From Paenarthrobacter sp. AR 02 (lineage in GTDB: Bacteria; Actinomycetota; Actinomycetes; Actinomycetales; Micrococcaceae): DNA of 64,000 nucleotides. Below the pieces are notes generated by a model. It was not told the DNA's origin and searched no databases. It was given only the letters and a program-made list of their open reading frames with translations. Position numbers and translations under genes: made by a program. The stretch's first letter is position 1; every line of letters starts with the position of its first letter. Shown piece after piece: positions 27,052-35,259 of the stretch. Location of the stretch: positions 1 through 64,000 of the forward strand of contig NZ_JAJUKH010000001.1 of assembly GCF_021538675.1 (NCBI RefSeq), read 5' to 3'.

Positions 27052-27951
27052 TCAGCGATGTTGGGTAAAGCTGCGGCGAGTAGTCCCTTTGCGGACCTCT
27101 TGCGGACTTTCTGCGGACTGGACTCGTGACTCTGCACCCAAGTTCCGCCGCAAGGTCTCGGCTGACGACTTGTGCCCATAGCCGGCGAGTTTGCTTATAC
27201 CCCACTCGACCAAGCCACGCAGCCTCTCCGCTTCGCTCTCTGCGTTTAGTGCCTGCTGGCGGAGACTATTGTTTTCCGCGCCTATCCATTCACGGCGGTA
27301 TCGGATTGATTCCCGCCTCCGCTCCCACGATTCCTCTGTCTGCTTGTCAGGTTCACGATTGGGAGTGAGCAGCTTCCAATGGCGCTGCTCGGATGACAGT
27401 TCCCGCTCATCCCGTTCGACGCCCTCAATGATGGGGCCGGCAACTCTTTCCGCGACCTTCTCAGCAATAGCCCACGCGGTGCGCGCTGGTACAACCCAAG
27501 TGTCGCCTTCCTTGAAAGCTGTTGGCTCCCCGCAAAGCTCGTCGGCGCTGAGCCCCGTCAGCGTGGAGAGGGTTGTGATATCGCGGAACATGAAAACACC
27601 TGACGTATCCCGAATATGCGTAGGAGCTTTTAGGCGCCCCCAACACCGATCCGGTAAGACCAGGTCTAAGACCTCCGCGATCGCCGCTTCCATGTCAACG
27701 CTGATACTAGAAGCAGCGGAGACTGCTCCCCAGCGCCGCTCCTCTAGAACGTACGCGTCCGCTTCATCCCACGGGCACTTGAGTCGCCCGTCTGGCACCC
27801 ATTCTTCGCGCCCGTCAGCGTCTTCTGCTTCGAATCGAACCAGCGAGTATTTATGTTTGGGCTGATCGCCGCGTCTGTGTCGCAGATACGTCACGGGTTC
27901 CAAGGGATCGACAGCGCGTTTACGGTAGGCCCACAACTCTCCAGGTTCCAT
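27052..27951 (-). CDS. Hypothetical prophage protein
   Basis: A 299-aa protein, mostly charged and helical, with no signal or membrane segment. The N-terminal half has a Tyr/Trp-rich section (WAYRKRAVDPLEPVTYLRHR), and residues 215-270 form a likely coiled coil. I do not recognise the family. Its last 25 codons run across the three integrase arm-type repeats, and the tail VQSAESPQEVRKG is their translation. It is the leftmost gene of the element, reading toward attL. No clear ribosome site precedes the ATG at 27951. Confidence 0.6.
   Translation of the reverse strand: MEPGELWAYRKRAVDPLEPVTYLRHRRGDQPKHKYSLVRFEAEDADGREEWVPDGRLKCPWDEADAYVLEERRWGAVSAASSISVDMEAAIAEVLDLVLPDRCWGRLKAPTHIRDTSGVFMFRDITTLSTLTGLSADELCGEPTAFKEGDTWVVPARTAWAIAEKVAERVAGPIIEGVERDERELSSEQRHWKLLTPNREPDKQTEESWERRRESIRYRREWIGAENNSLRQQALNAESEAERLRGLVEWGISKLAGYGHKSSAETLRRNLGAESRVQSAESPQEVRKGTTRRSFTQHR
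27090..27119 (+). repeat. Integrase arm-type sites inside attL (three copies)
   Basis: TGCGGACC (27090), TGCGGACT (27101) and TGCGGACT (27112) repeat at exactly 11-bp steps, about one helical turn. The same octamer occurs twice at 11-bp spacing inside attR (43212, 43223). Such paired arrays near att cores are typical of arm sites bound by the N-terminal domain of tyrosine integrases. Confidence 0.7.
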
Positions 27952-28119
27952 GCGGCCTATTCTGCCCGAAACTGCACCGGATACGCCGAAGGGTCCGCGC
28001 CTACCACGGCAACGGACCCTTCAAAGCGTTTTCATCAAACCACCACGTCTGATCTGCAATAACATTAACACATCCGCACACTCGCGCAAGTCGATCTGCA
28101 AAAATGTGCATGGCATGGG

Positions 28120-28302
28120 CTACGGCAGGTACTCCGGATCCGGTTCCAGGTCCTCATACGGGGAACGCGCAACCACTCCGGTACGGTCCTCCGCTTTGGG
28201 TTCAGCCATCATCTTCTGGAAACCATCACGATCAAACTTCGCCATGATCATGAAGCCACTCTCAGGGTGCGACACGACCCTCGCCGGAAACGAGGGCGGC
28301 AC
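28120..28302 (-). CDS. Small hypothetical prophage protein
   Basis: A 60-aa ORF starting GTG at 28302, three bases after the stop of the upstream gene, so it could be translated by reinitiation. Internal ATGs at 28251 and 28245 would give 43 or 41 residues. The sequence KFDRDGFQKMMAEPKAED and the acidic end YEDLEPDPEYLP look like a real small protein, but no family is recognised and no strong ribosome site is present. Confidence 0.4.
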   Translation of the reverse strand: MPPSFPARVVSHPESGFMIMAKFDRDGFQKMMAEPKAEDRTGVVARSPYEDLEPDPEYLP

Positions 28303-28305
28303 CCG

Positions 28306-28950
28306 TTACGCGCTCACAAATTCTGCGGACAACTCAGTTATCTTCGCCATCAACTCCGCATCTCGCGCAGCAAGCTTATTGAGCTCAGTCTCCTGATCAT
28401 TGGCACAGAGATGAGGCCAGGCGGCGGCAAAGCTAGCTAGGTCCTTGACTAGCTCTGTCAGAATCCCTTTAAGCCCTTCCTTTGCTGCGTGCTTCTTGTC
28501 CTCCGCCACCGCGGTGTGAGCGGCGGCTTGCCCAATCGTCAAGACTCGCTGCTCAACCTTCCCAGTTTCGCCAAGCGTGCCCTCAAGTCTCCAACGTATC
28601 GCTGCTGCTAGTGCTCTTGGGAAAGGGTTGCCACTGTCCACCCAAATCAGCTCCGGGCGCCACCAAAGCGCATGCGTCTCAGCAACTAGTTCCGCGATTG
28701 CTGCCAGTTCCCGATGGCGTGATCCTTCGCGCCGCTGCTCATTAAGCTGTTCTTGGAGGCTCTCAGACTGCGCATCCAGAGCAATTCTCGCGAGCTGGCT
28801 CTGTTTCCGATTTGTCGCCAAAACAACTCCAGTTGCCACCCCCGCGGCAAGCAGGGCACTAGTCAGCGCACCAATCGATCCATTCCAAAATCCGAGCCAG
28901 CTTCCACATGAGATCCACAGCGCTTCGCCACAAGTTATTACGTCCACCAA
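28306..28950 (-). CDS. Membrane-anchored coiled-coil protein of the prophage
   Basis: A 214-aa protein starting TTG (or the following GTG). Residues 15-44 form one or two hydrophobic segments (WLGFWNGSIGALTSALLAAGVATGVVLA), followed by a long helical region rich in Glu, Lys and Ala (about 48-90) and helices to the C-terminus. The topology suggests a membrane anchor with a cytoplasmic coiled-coil body. No family recognised. Proteins of this shape in prophages sometimes take part in exclusion, but nothing in the sequence proves it here. Confidence 0.5.
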   Translation of the reverse strand: MVDVITCGEALWISCGSWLGFWNGSIGALTSALLAAGVATGVVLATNRKQSQLARIALDAQSESLQEQLNEQRREGSRHRELAAIAELVAETHALWWRPELIWVDSGNPFPRALAAAIRWRLEGTLGETGKVEQRVLTIGQAAAHTAVAEDKKHAAKEGLKGILTELVKDLASFAAAWPHLCANDQETELNKLAARDAELMAKITELSAEFVSA

Positions 28951-29046
28951 TGGATCATATAAGCCTCTTACTTGCTCGTATCACCGCCATGAAATCGACG
29001 CTGCATGGGCGCGTTCGAGAGTGACCGGCTAGGCGAGAATGCCTGT

Positions 29047-29196
29047 GTGAAGACTTCAATTGAACGTGTTGGCAAGCGCTACACCTTGATCTGCAAGTTC
29101 CGCGGCATAGTAAACAACGAACCAGACGTCGACATGATCAAGGAGTTCGCTATGAGCCGTGAAAGTAACTGCCCCCGGTCAGCTTCCAATTCTTAG
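29047..29196 (+). CDS. Possible small protein (doubtful)
   Basis: A 49-aa frame from a GTG at 29047 (KTSIERVGKRYTLICKFRG) lies in the 240-bp gap between two minus-strand genes and ends four bases into the PIN gene's 3' end. An ATG at 29005 would add 14 residues. Composition looks protein-like, but there is no clear ribosome site or known relative. The remainder of the gap 28,951-29,192 shows no other feature. Confidence 0.25.
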   Translation: MKTSIERVGKRYTLICKFRGIVNNEPDVDMIKEFAMSRESNCPRSASNS

Positions 29197-29696
29197 GACG
29201 CGGCGCTGAATATGTCGAGCTGCCCCTCATCCCCAGGGGTCGGCGGTTCAGCTATCTCAAACTCGTAAGTGCCATTGAGTTTGAGCAGATCGGTGTCCCA
29301 TGTATAAAGAACTTCAACCTTGGCTCTGATGGCACTCGCCAGTATCACCGCATCCCCACCGCGAAGCTGCTTGGTAATAGCCAGGTCCGCCGCATGGTTG
29401 GCAATCGTCCCGTCAATTTCGACTATCAGGAAACCGGCCTCCGACATCCATTCACGCGTGCGAGTTATACGACGGTGACGCTCACGCTTTTCCAGTTGCG
29501 TCCCGCGGATTTCTCCATTGCCAGCCAGCTCCGGGATCACATAGGCCGACAGTGCTAATTTGTATTTGCCCGCAACTGCCGCCTCAAGTACTCGCCTACT
29601 ACGGGGAAGCCAGAGTGGATCATCCTTCCCCCCGTTCGTCATGACGTTCAGCAGCACGCACGTATCTATGGCCCGCCGCGGTTCAGTCTTGGTCAC
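29193..29696 (-). CDS. PIN-domain nuclease (VapC-like toxin candidate)
   Basis: A 167-aa single PIN domain. The acidic metal ligands are in place: Asp11 (IDTCVLLN), Glu56 (VIPEL), Asp115 (GGDAVILASA) and Asp134/136 (TWDTDLL). PIN domains are Mg-dependent RNases; stand-alone ones are usually toxins of type II toxin-antitoxin systems. The start overlaps the preceding 255-aa gene by 14 bp, so the two are translated together, and that partner may be the antitoxin or a guide factor. It lies in the cargo part of the prophage, near attL. Confidence 0.8.
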   Translation of the reverse strand: MTKTEPRRAIDTCVLLNVMTNGGKDDPLWLPRSRRVLEAAVAGKYKLALSAYVIPELAGNGEIRGTQLEKRERHRRITRTREWMSEAGFLIVEIDGTIANHAADLAITKQLRGGDAVILASAIRAKVEVLYTWDTDLLKLNGTYEFEIAEPPTPGDEGQLDIFSAAS

Positions 29697-30450
29697 GCTG
29701 CTCCCTTACCCAGTCCACTGAGCTGCGCCCATCGGTCCAATCCTGCCCCAGCACTCCAACAATGTCATCAAGTGAAACTGGTCCGCGAGCGGACTCAACA
29801 AGTTCAAAATCCTCCAAGGACAATGAGACTTTCCGGCCTGTGTGATCCCGGCGCAGGAGACCCCAAGCCAGTATCTGCTTATTGATAGCTTCCACCACCC
29901 GCGGTTCCATCGACGCTGAGAATGTCACACTGACGGATTTTCCGGTGGCTTCATCTACGAGTCCGAAGTTCTTCTTACCGCTGCGGCTGATGTAGCGGTC
30001 GATCTTGCCAGCCACGGACCCTAGAGATGTGTTGGGTGGTTTTAGCGCCCGGGACGCGTTAGCAACTATTTCCCCGTCTATGCGTATGGGCGCATCCGTA
30101 CCGAGGGTCAGTTCTACGCCCTCCACGCCTGCGAATTTGCCCAAGCCACCAGCTTGAAGGAGGGCCTCCACCATGGTGTTGCCCCAAGATGAGGGGGTTG
30201 AAGACTCCGACTCAAGGTGGTGGAGTCCCGCAAGGATTTCCTGAAACGCGCCTTCCCAGTCCACGTCCGAAGGCATCGCGGGGCGCAGCTTTACGAGAGC
30301 GCTAGACACCTTCAAGTCAGAGATGAGCCAGTGCGACTCTGTGGAGCCGTGCAGCAAATCAATGAGCCCACCTAGGGAGCGGTGAAGCGCTCTGACATCG
30401 ATGGAATTGGGCGCACCAAGAATCTTGAGCCTCACCTCATCGCGCTCCAT
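29683..30450 (-). CDS. Unknown partner of the PIN nuclease, possible OB-fold C-terminus
   Basis: A 255-aa protein starting ATG at 30450, a few bases after a GGAGGGGG ribosome site; a longer frame to 30483 lacks one. The N-terminal 110 residues are mixed alpha/beta. Residues about 150-235 (SLGSVAGKIDRY, FGLVDEATGKSVSVTF, ILAWGLLRRDHTGRKVSLSLEDFELV) read like a five-stranded OB-fold-type barrel in which 'G.V.G.I' opens and a V-rich strand closes. The family is not recognised. Its 14-bp overlap with the PIN gene suggests a functional pair; it is much larger than usual VapB antitoxins. Confidence 0.55.
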   Translation of the reverse strand: MERDEVRLKILGAPNSIDVRALHRSLGGLIDLLHGSTESHWLISDLKVSSALVKLRPAMPSDVDWEGAFQEILAGLHHLESESSTPSSWGNTMVEALLQAGGLGKFAGVEGVELTLGTDAPIRIDGEIVANASRALKPPNTSLGSVAGKIDRYISRSGKKNFGLVDEATGKSVSVTFSASMEPRVVEAINKQILAWGLLRRDHTGRKVSLSLEDFELVESARGPVSLDDIVGVLGQDWTDGRSSVDWVREQRDQD

Positions 30451-30475
30451 GTCGCCCCCTCCTATTACCCACATG

Positions 30476-30751
30476 CTACACATCGTCTCCAGCCGGACTG
30501 TGCAGGAAGTCGTTCAGCCTATCGTCCGAGAGGTCCACGGCGTGCCCGTCCATCGGGTCGCTGACGATGCCAATCGGGATGCCGGGGCCAACGATGAGAC
30601 GGATCCTCTTGGGCTCGGCACCAGCCAGGTTCAGAGTCAGCCAGGAGCATGCGACGTTGTTCTGCATCGCCTTAAGGCCGTCAGCCAGCTCGTCTATCTT
30701 CACGTTGTCTGGGATCGCGATGTTCTGTCCCTGGTAAATGATGTACGCCAT
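30476..30751 (-). CDS. Hypothetical phage protein
   Basis: A 91-aa acidic protein starting MAYIIYQGQNIAIPDNVKID, with an AAGGA ribosome site eight bases upstream. It has a short beta-rich start and middle (RIRLIVGPGIPIGIVSD). No family is recognised. It is the first gene of a likely operon with the PIN pair (26 bp upstream of it) and diverges from the lipoprotein gene at 30806. Confidence 0.6.
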   Translation of the reverse strand: MAYIIYQGQNIAIPDNVKIDELADGLKAMQNNVACSWLTLNLAGAEPKRIRLIVGPGIPIGIVSDPMDGHAVDLSDDRLNDFLHSPAGDDV

Positions 30752-30805
30752 GTCTTTTGATCCTTTTAGTTTTAATTGGTGGCTGTTCCGGTTAATATTC
30801 GGAAC

Positions 30806-31261
30806 ATGAGGAAAACTTGGGGGCTCATCCTGCTGGTGTCTGTCGGCCTGACAGGCTGTTCATCTGGTGGTGCCGAAGCCGTGCCGGCTGGGTCCACCCC
30901 GGCACCATCCGAACCTGCGATTACAGTTAGTCCAACGCCGCCTGCCTCCGCGGCGCCCTTCCTGGCTGCGCCGGTACCGACTACGGCGCTCCCGCCCGCC
31001 TTTGCGGACGAGAGCACCAAAGCCAAATACCTGAACGGCGTGAAAAGCTCACTCAATGCTTGGCGCGACGGTGTACGCCCCTCAGATGAAACGCTCCTTG
31101 TAGGTGCGGCCCAAGCGTGCAGCCTATTCGCGCAGGGAATGACCTATACCGAGATAGGTGCCCTGGCTGGTGAGAACGACATTCAGCGAACTAATGGCGT
31201 CGCTGTAGCCGTCTATGCCAGCCGGAACTTCTGCACCGAATACAACACCGACAACCTTTAG
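30806..31261 (+). CDS. Prophage-encoded lipoprotein, DUF732-like
   Basis: A 151-aa secreted lipoprotein. The signal ends in LTGC (Cys18), followed by a 50-residue Pro/Ala/Thr/Ser linker. The C-terminal 80 residues have two cysteines (AAQACSLFAQG and ASRNFCTEY) spaced as in the DUF732 fold of mycobacterial secreted proteins. It is read against the surrounding phage genes from its own start, the usual arrangement of a moron expressed from the lysogen. Its last four bases overlap the end of the opposite-strand fibre gene. It may alter the cell surface, for example to exclude other phages; that is inference. Confidence 0.7.
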   Translation: MRKTWGLILLVSVGLTGCSSGGAEAVPAGSTPAPSEPAITVSPTPPASAAPFLAAPVPTTALPPAFADESTKAKYLNGVKSSLNAWRDGVRPSDETLLVGAAQACSLFAQGMTYTEIGALAGENDIQRTNGVAVAVYASRNFCTEYNTDNL

Positions 31262-32013
31262 TTGATCTTGCGCAGGTTGCCAGCGCTGTCCATGTAGACG
31301 TTCGGGGTGACCCCTGTGACCGTGCCAGGGCTCGTGACCTTCAATGCGCCTTGAACCTCTACGGCGCCTATAAGGTCGATAGCTGCGGCCTGCAAACCTG
31401 CCTTGCCGCTCCGAGTGAAGACAAACGAGTTACCGGCTGGTCCAGTTATCTGAGGCCCTGACGCCGTACCGGACAAGTACCCACCAGCGCTGAACTGCAC
31501 ACTTCCGCCGAACAACCCGGGGTCGATGGTCATACCCCCAGCCTTGACCTTGCCCGTTGTCACGTTCAGGTCATTCTTGAGAGTCGTCACGCCCTCAACT
31601 GAGAGTGTGCTGGTGGTCTTCATCGCCCCGTTAACTGCGAGGACTCCTGTCACCGTGGTGTCACCTGCCACAGTGGTTGTGCCGTTCAAGGCTGTAGGGC
31701 CGGTAACTGTGAACTGACCAGTGACCGTTGTGACGCCGGCAATTGCCGTGGGACCGTTCAAATTCACGTCGCCGGTAGCGGTGAAGGATCCCGCCATGTC
31801 GATGTCCCCCGAGGCAACGAGCGTGCCTGAGATGGTCGCGGATCCTGTGACGTTCAAACCGCCGTTCTCGATGTTGATAGAACCACCATCCATAACAGTC
31901 AGGTTCCCCCGGCTGATCGACATATGGTTCTGGTTCGTGGAAAACTCCAACGCCCGCAGGCGCCGGAAGATATCGCTCAGGTTGCCCTGAGAAAGGTTGT
32001 TGACCTGTGCCAT
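31258..32013 (-). CDS. Tail fibre or baseplate-like protein with beta-repeat shaft
   Basis: A 251-aa protein. The N-terminal 30 residues are a helix (LSDIFRRLRALEFSTNQNH), then residues 36-150 consist of repeating strands such as ISGTLVASGDIDMAG, VTGQFTVTGPTALNG and TTVAGDTTVTGVLAVNG, i.e. a repeating 'V-x-G-x-x-x-V/A-x-G' ladder typical of trimeric phage shafts and beta-helices. The C-terminus (SPGTVTGVTPNVYMDSAGNLRKI) would be a small head domain. It follows the tape-measure gene by 110 bp and has an AGGAG ribosome site. Expected role is at the tail tip, possibly host recognition. Confidence 0.65.
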   Translation of the reverse strand: MAQVNNLSQGNLSDIFRRLRALEFSTNQNHMSISRGNLTVMDGGSINIENGGLNVTGSATISGTLVASGDIDMAGSFTATGDVNLNGPTAIAGVTTVTGQFTVTGPTALNGTTTVAGDTTVTGVLAVNGAMKTTSTLSVEGVTTLKNDLNVTTGKVKAGGMTIDPGLFGGSVQFSAGGYLSGTASGPQITGPAGNSFVFTRSGKAGLQAAAIDLIGAVEVQGALKVTSPGTVTGVTPNVYMDSAGNLRKIN

Positions 32014-32123
32014 AGGAATGAACTCCTAACTAGTCGAAACACCCGGCAGTGCCGAGGTCACGCAATGTAGCCGTAGTCGGTCGGCCAAAATCAATCAAGC
32101 AACTCGGGATATAGGGTCTTAGC

Positions 32124-35100
32124 TCAGCCACCAAGATGAACGCCTTGTTTCTGCAACTCGAACCGGATCATCCCCATGGCCTCATCCGCGACCTCCCGCG
32201 GCGCCGTCGTGCCATGAACATTCAGCTCCAACGACACCGTGGCCCCAGCCGAAACAGGAGCAGCAGGCGCGTAACCAGCCTGAGCCGCAGAGTACTCCTT
32301 GAGTTTCGGGAACGTGCCAGCGTTGATAGCAGCCAGCTCACTGTTGTACTTGTCAGACGAGCGCCCGTTGATAACCCATTCCTGACCCTGCAACATGATC
32401 GGCTTACCGCCGCCAACAAGACCAAGAACGTTGTCCTTCGTCATGTCAGACGGGCGAGGGTAAGGGATCCTGCCCCCGAACCAGTACCCCGGAAGATCAC
32501 TAATGCGACCGCCCGTAGCCTGCCCAAGGACCTGCTGCGGGCCACCATTCGGAACAGCGCCAGGATTGATAAGTGATTCGTAGTTACGCTGGATCCGCTC
32601 AACCGTCGTGATCGTGACAGTCGAGTTCTTCCCGTCCAACGCATCAGCCTTAGCCTTGATGCCGTCCAACTTCGCCGTGGCGTTATCAATCACCCACGTC
32701 GAAATCGGGACTTCCTTCGGGATACCCAAAGCCTTACGCGCCATATCATCCGCAGCGTCACCAGTGATACCGAACTGACCAGCCGCCGCGATCAGATCGT
32801 CATAACTAGCCTGCAAAGAAGACTGCAAAACACCCTGAGCAGCTGCCGAACCTTGACTAGCCAGAGTCTCAGCAGCCTGCGCCTCAGCCGTAGCCATAGC
32901 CGCCTTCGCGAGCCCGTTGAACGCGGTCTGGTTAGCGCGCCCCTTTTCAGTGTTCAGATCAAGAGTGCTGCCATTCGTCTTAATCGACTCAGTAACCGCG
33001 TCAATCGCAGACTCATACGCAATCACCGAATCCGACGCTGACAAATGCCGCAGTCCGGCGTCAAACAAGGCTTGCGCGAATTTCCCTATATCGACCACTG
33101 AACCATCGGCGGCAAGGCCAATGTCCTCAAGAGCCTTAGCCAAATCCTCCGCAGAAGGCTTAGCCCCCTGGGCGGCCTGCTTCACTGCATCCATCCCAGT
33201 AGAAGCACCCATGGCCTTAGCCTCAATGGTGCCCATCGCGATACCCAACAAAGTGTTATCGTCCGTGGACTTACCCGCAGCCTTAGCCTGTTCCTCAAGG
33301 CTCTTACGGTAAGCAGGCATGTACTCCAACAGGCGCTTAAGCGAAGTCTCTGACCCGTCGGTCTGCTTAGCCATCGACTGGAAGGACTTAGCCGCCTTCT
33401 CAGCGTCCAACCCAGCGAGAGCCTCACCCATCTGCTTGAACCTGTCACGCGCCCGCTCAGACGTAGACTCAGCCTTGATCATCCCCAACGACAGGATCCC
33501 AATACCCTGGACAGCGATGTTATCGATGTTGCCCCACAACCCGGGATCAGCGATCTTATCTACAGCCGTTTGGAACGACTTCACGCCATCCTCTTTAAGG
33601 ATCAAGTCGTCGAATGACTTGCCTAGGGTGTCGGCGCCGATTGCTCCGCGGGCTGCTTCTCCTGAGAAACGGTTGAGCGCATCAGCGGTATCACCAGTCG
33701 GCTTATACAAGTCATTCAGAGCAGGCTGAGCAGCTATCGACGCCGCACCAACCGCGGCGATACCAGTCGCAGCGCCCGCCGCGACACGCCCCAACCTCGA
33801 CATAGCCGCATGAGCCCGCGACCCAGCAGGAGCCAAAGCGTCCAACGCCAACTTAGTCTCAAGGATCCGTGGCGTCAGTGTAAGAAAAGCACCGGCACCA
33901 AGAGCCGCAACACCAACAAGACCAGTAATACCAGCGGCGGCACCAAGAACCGGCCCAGGAATCTGCCCAACCCAATCAACAACATCCTCGGCGCCCTGAG
34001 CAAGACCTCGCAAGAAATCATTAGCCCCAGACCCAGACTTAAGAAACACCGAGTCAATCGACCCGCCAAGCTTCTCAATATCCCCAGCAAGGTTGTTCTG
34101 CATACGACCAGCAGTGTCAGCAGCGTAACCAGCATCATTAACCGCGGCTTCCCACTTATTGATACCGTCCGCGCCCTGCTCATACATGACATTCGCGGCA
34201 CGAACAGCGTCCGTACCAAACAACGTCTTAAGAGTCGCGTTACGCTGCTCATCAGACATGCCCTTGAGCGCGTTCTGCAAAATCCCCGCATACTCAGACA
34301 TGCCAACGAACTTGCCCTGCGCATCATAAGCAGAGATGCCCAACTCGTTCATCAAAGAAGCCGCAGCCTCAGAGTTCGGATTCAAAGACATCAGCATCGT
34401 CTTGAACGACGTACCAGCATCCGAACCAGTCAAACCCGCAGAAGCGAACGCAGCCAGCGCGCCAGTGGTTTCCTCAATCGTCAACCCAGTGGAAGCAGCC
34501 ACAAGCCCTGACTGATTCAACGCCGCACCAAGGTCCTGAACAGAACCCTGAGCCTTACCAGCACCAGCAGCCAACAAGTCCGCGACGTGCGGCACCTTGT
34601 CACCCGACAATTTGAACTGGGTCAGGGCTGACGCAGCTATCTCCGCAGCCTCACCAACACCCAACGAACCAGCCGCAGCCAACGACAACGAACCATCCAG
34701 CCCGCCAGCCAGAATGTCCTTAGTCGAAACACCAGCCTTAGCCAGTTCCTCAATGCCCTGCGCTGCCTCAACCGCCGAGAACGCAGTATCAGCGCCAGCC
34801 TTCACCGCCGCCTCACGCAGCAACGTCATGTTCGCAGCCGACTCATGAGTTGCCGCGTCCACGGAAGACATCTGCTTATCAAAATCAGCGAAAGACTTTA
34901 CCGCGAGCCCAACACCAGCCGACATGAAAGCACCAGCACCAGCAACAGCCAGCCCCGAACGCTCCCACGCCTCACTATTCTTCGTAGCAGACTGAACCAT
35001 CCGCCCAAGATGGGTATCTGCCGCTTTACCGGCGTCCTCCGAGGCCTTCTTGGTCTTCTGCGTAGCCTGCGCGGCCTCGTCCATCGCCTTCTTAAAGCCT

Positions 35101-35144
35101 TGGATCTCAGCCGTGAACCGGACCGAAACTCGACGTTCAGCCAT
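32124..35144 (-). CDS. Phage tail tape-measure protein
   Basis: A complete 1006-aa tape-measure protein. The N-terminal domain matches the TIGR01760 core: FADFDKQMSSVDAATHESAAN, GAGKAQGSVQDLGAALNQSG and AFASAGLTGSDAGTSFKTML. There are central hydrophobic segments around GPVLGAAAGITGLVGVAALG and AGAATGIAAVGAASIAA, and long helical Ala-rich stretches. It sets tail length in long-tailed phages and is injected with DNA. A GGAGGCGG ribosome site precedes the ATG, and a terminator lies just upstream, so it needs its own promoter or antitermination. The expected upstream tail-tube and tail-assembly chaperone genes are absent. Codons ending in T are commoner than in the flanking chromosome. Confidence 0.93.
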   Translation of the reverse strand: MAERRVSVRFTAEIQGFKKAMDEAAQATQKTKKASEDAGKAADTHLGRMVQSATKNSEAWERSGLAVAGAGAFMSAGVGLAVKSFADFDKQMSSVDAATHESAANMTLLREAAVKAGADTAFSAVEAAQGIEELAKAGVSTKDILAGGLDGSLSLAAAGSLGVGEAAEIAASALTQFKLSGDKVPHVADLLAAGAGKAQGSVQDLGAALNQSGLVAASTGLTIEETTGALAAFASAGLTGSDAGTSFKTMLMSLNPNSEAAASLMNELGISAYDAQGKFVGMSEYAGILQNALKGMSDEQRNATLKTLFGTDAVRAANVMYEQGADGINKWEAAVNDAGYAADTAGRMQNNLAGDIEKLGGSIDSVFLKSGSGANDFLRGLAQGAEDVVDWVGQIPGPVLGAAAGITGLVGVAALGAGAFLTLTPRILETKLALDALAPAGSRAHAAMSRLGRVAAGAATGIAAVGAASIAAQPALNDLYKPTGDTADALNRFSGEAARGAIGADTLGKSFDDLILKEDGVKSFQTAVDKIADPGLWGNIDNIAVQGIGILSLGMIKAESTSERARDRFKQMGEALAGLDAEKAAKSFQSMAKQTDGSETSLKRLLEYMPAYRKSLEEQAKAAGKSTDDNTLLGIAMGTIEAKAMGASTGMDAVKQAAQGAKPSAEDLAKALEDIGLAADGSVVDIGKFAQALFDAGLRHLSASDSVIAYESAIDAVTESIKTNGSTLDLNTEKGRANQTAFNGLAKAAMATAEAQAAETLASQGSAAAQGVLQSSLQASYDDLIAAAGQFGITGDAADDMARKALGIPKEVPISTWVIDNATAKLDGIKAKADALDGKNSTVTITTVERIQRNYESLINPGAVPNGGPQQVLGQATGGRISDLPGYWFGGRIPYPRPSDMTKDNVLGLVGGGKPIMLQGQEWVINGRSSDKYNSELAAINAGTFPKLKEYSAAQAGYAPAAPVSAGATVSLELNVHGTTAPREVADEAMGMIRFELQKQGVHLGG

Positions 35145-35179
35145 AGTTCCGCCTCCTACCTGCCCTCATTTCGGGCATG

Positions 35180-35199
35180 AAAAAACCCGCCATAGCGGG
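35180..35199 (-). terminator. Rho-independent terminator upstream of the tape-measure gene
   Basis: On the minus strand CCCGC-TATG-GCGGG is followed at once by TTTTTT (complement of 35180-35185). It stands between the 123-aa gene and the tape-measure gene and would block read-through from the TerS-like gene. Confidence 0.8.
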
Positions 35200-35259
35200 C
35201 TAGTCATAGGTGCCGAAATCAGCCGGCGTTAGTCAATCGGTACTGCTTCTAGGAACCAA

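Noticed and set aside
29005..29196. 63-aa ORF as an antitoxin for the PIN nuclease
   Set aside because: It is convergent with, and overlaps the 3' end of, the PIN gene, with no ribosome site; the overlapping upstream gene is a better partner candidate.
33810..34511. 233-aa frame opposite the tape-measure gene, possible basic phage protein
   Set aside because: Arg/Ser/Thr-rich composition produced by the biased codons of the tape measure; no ribosome site.
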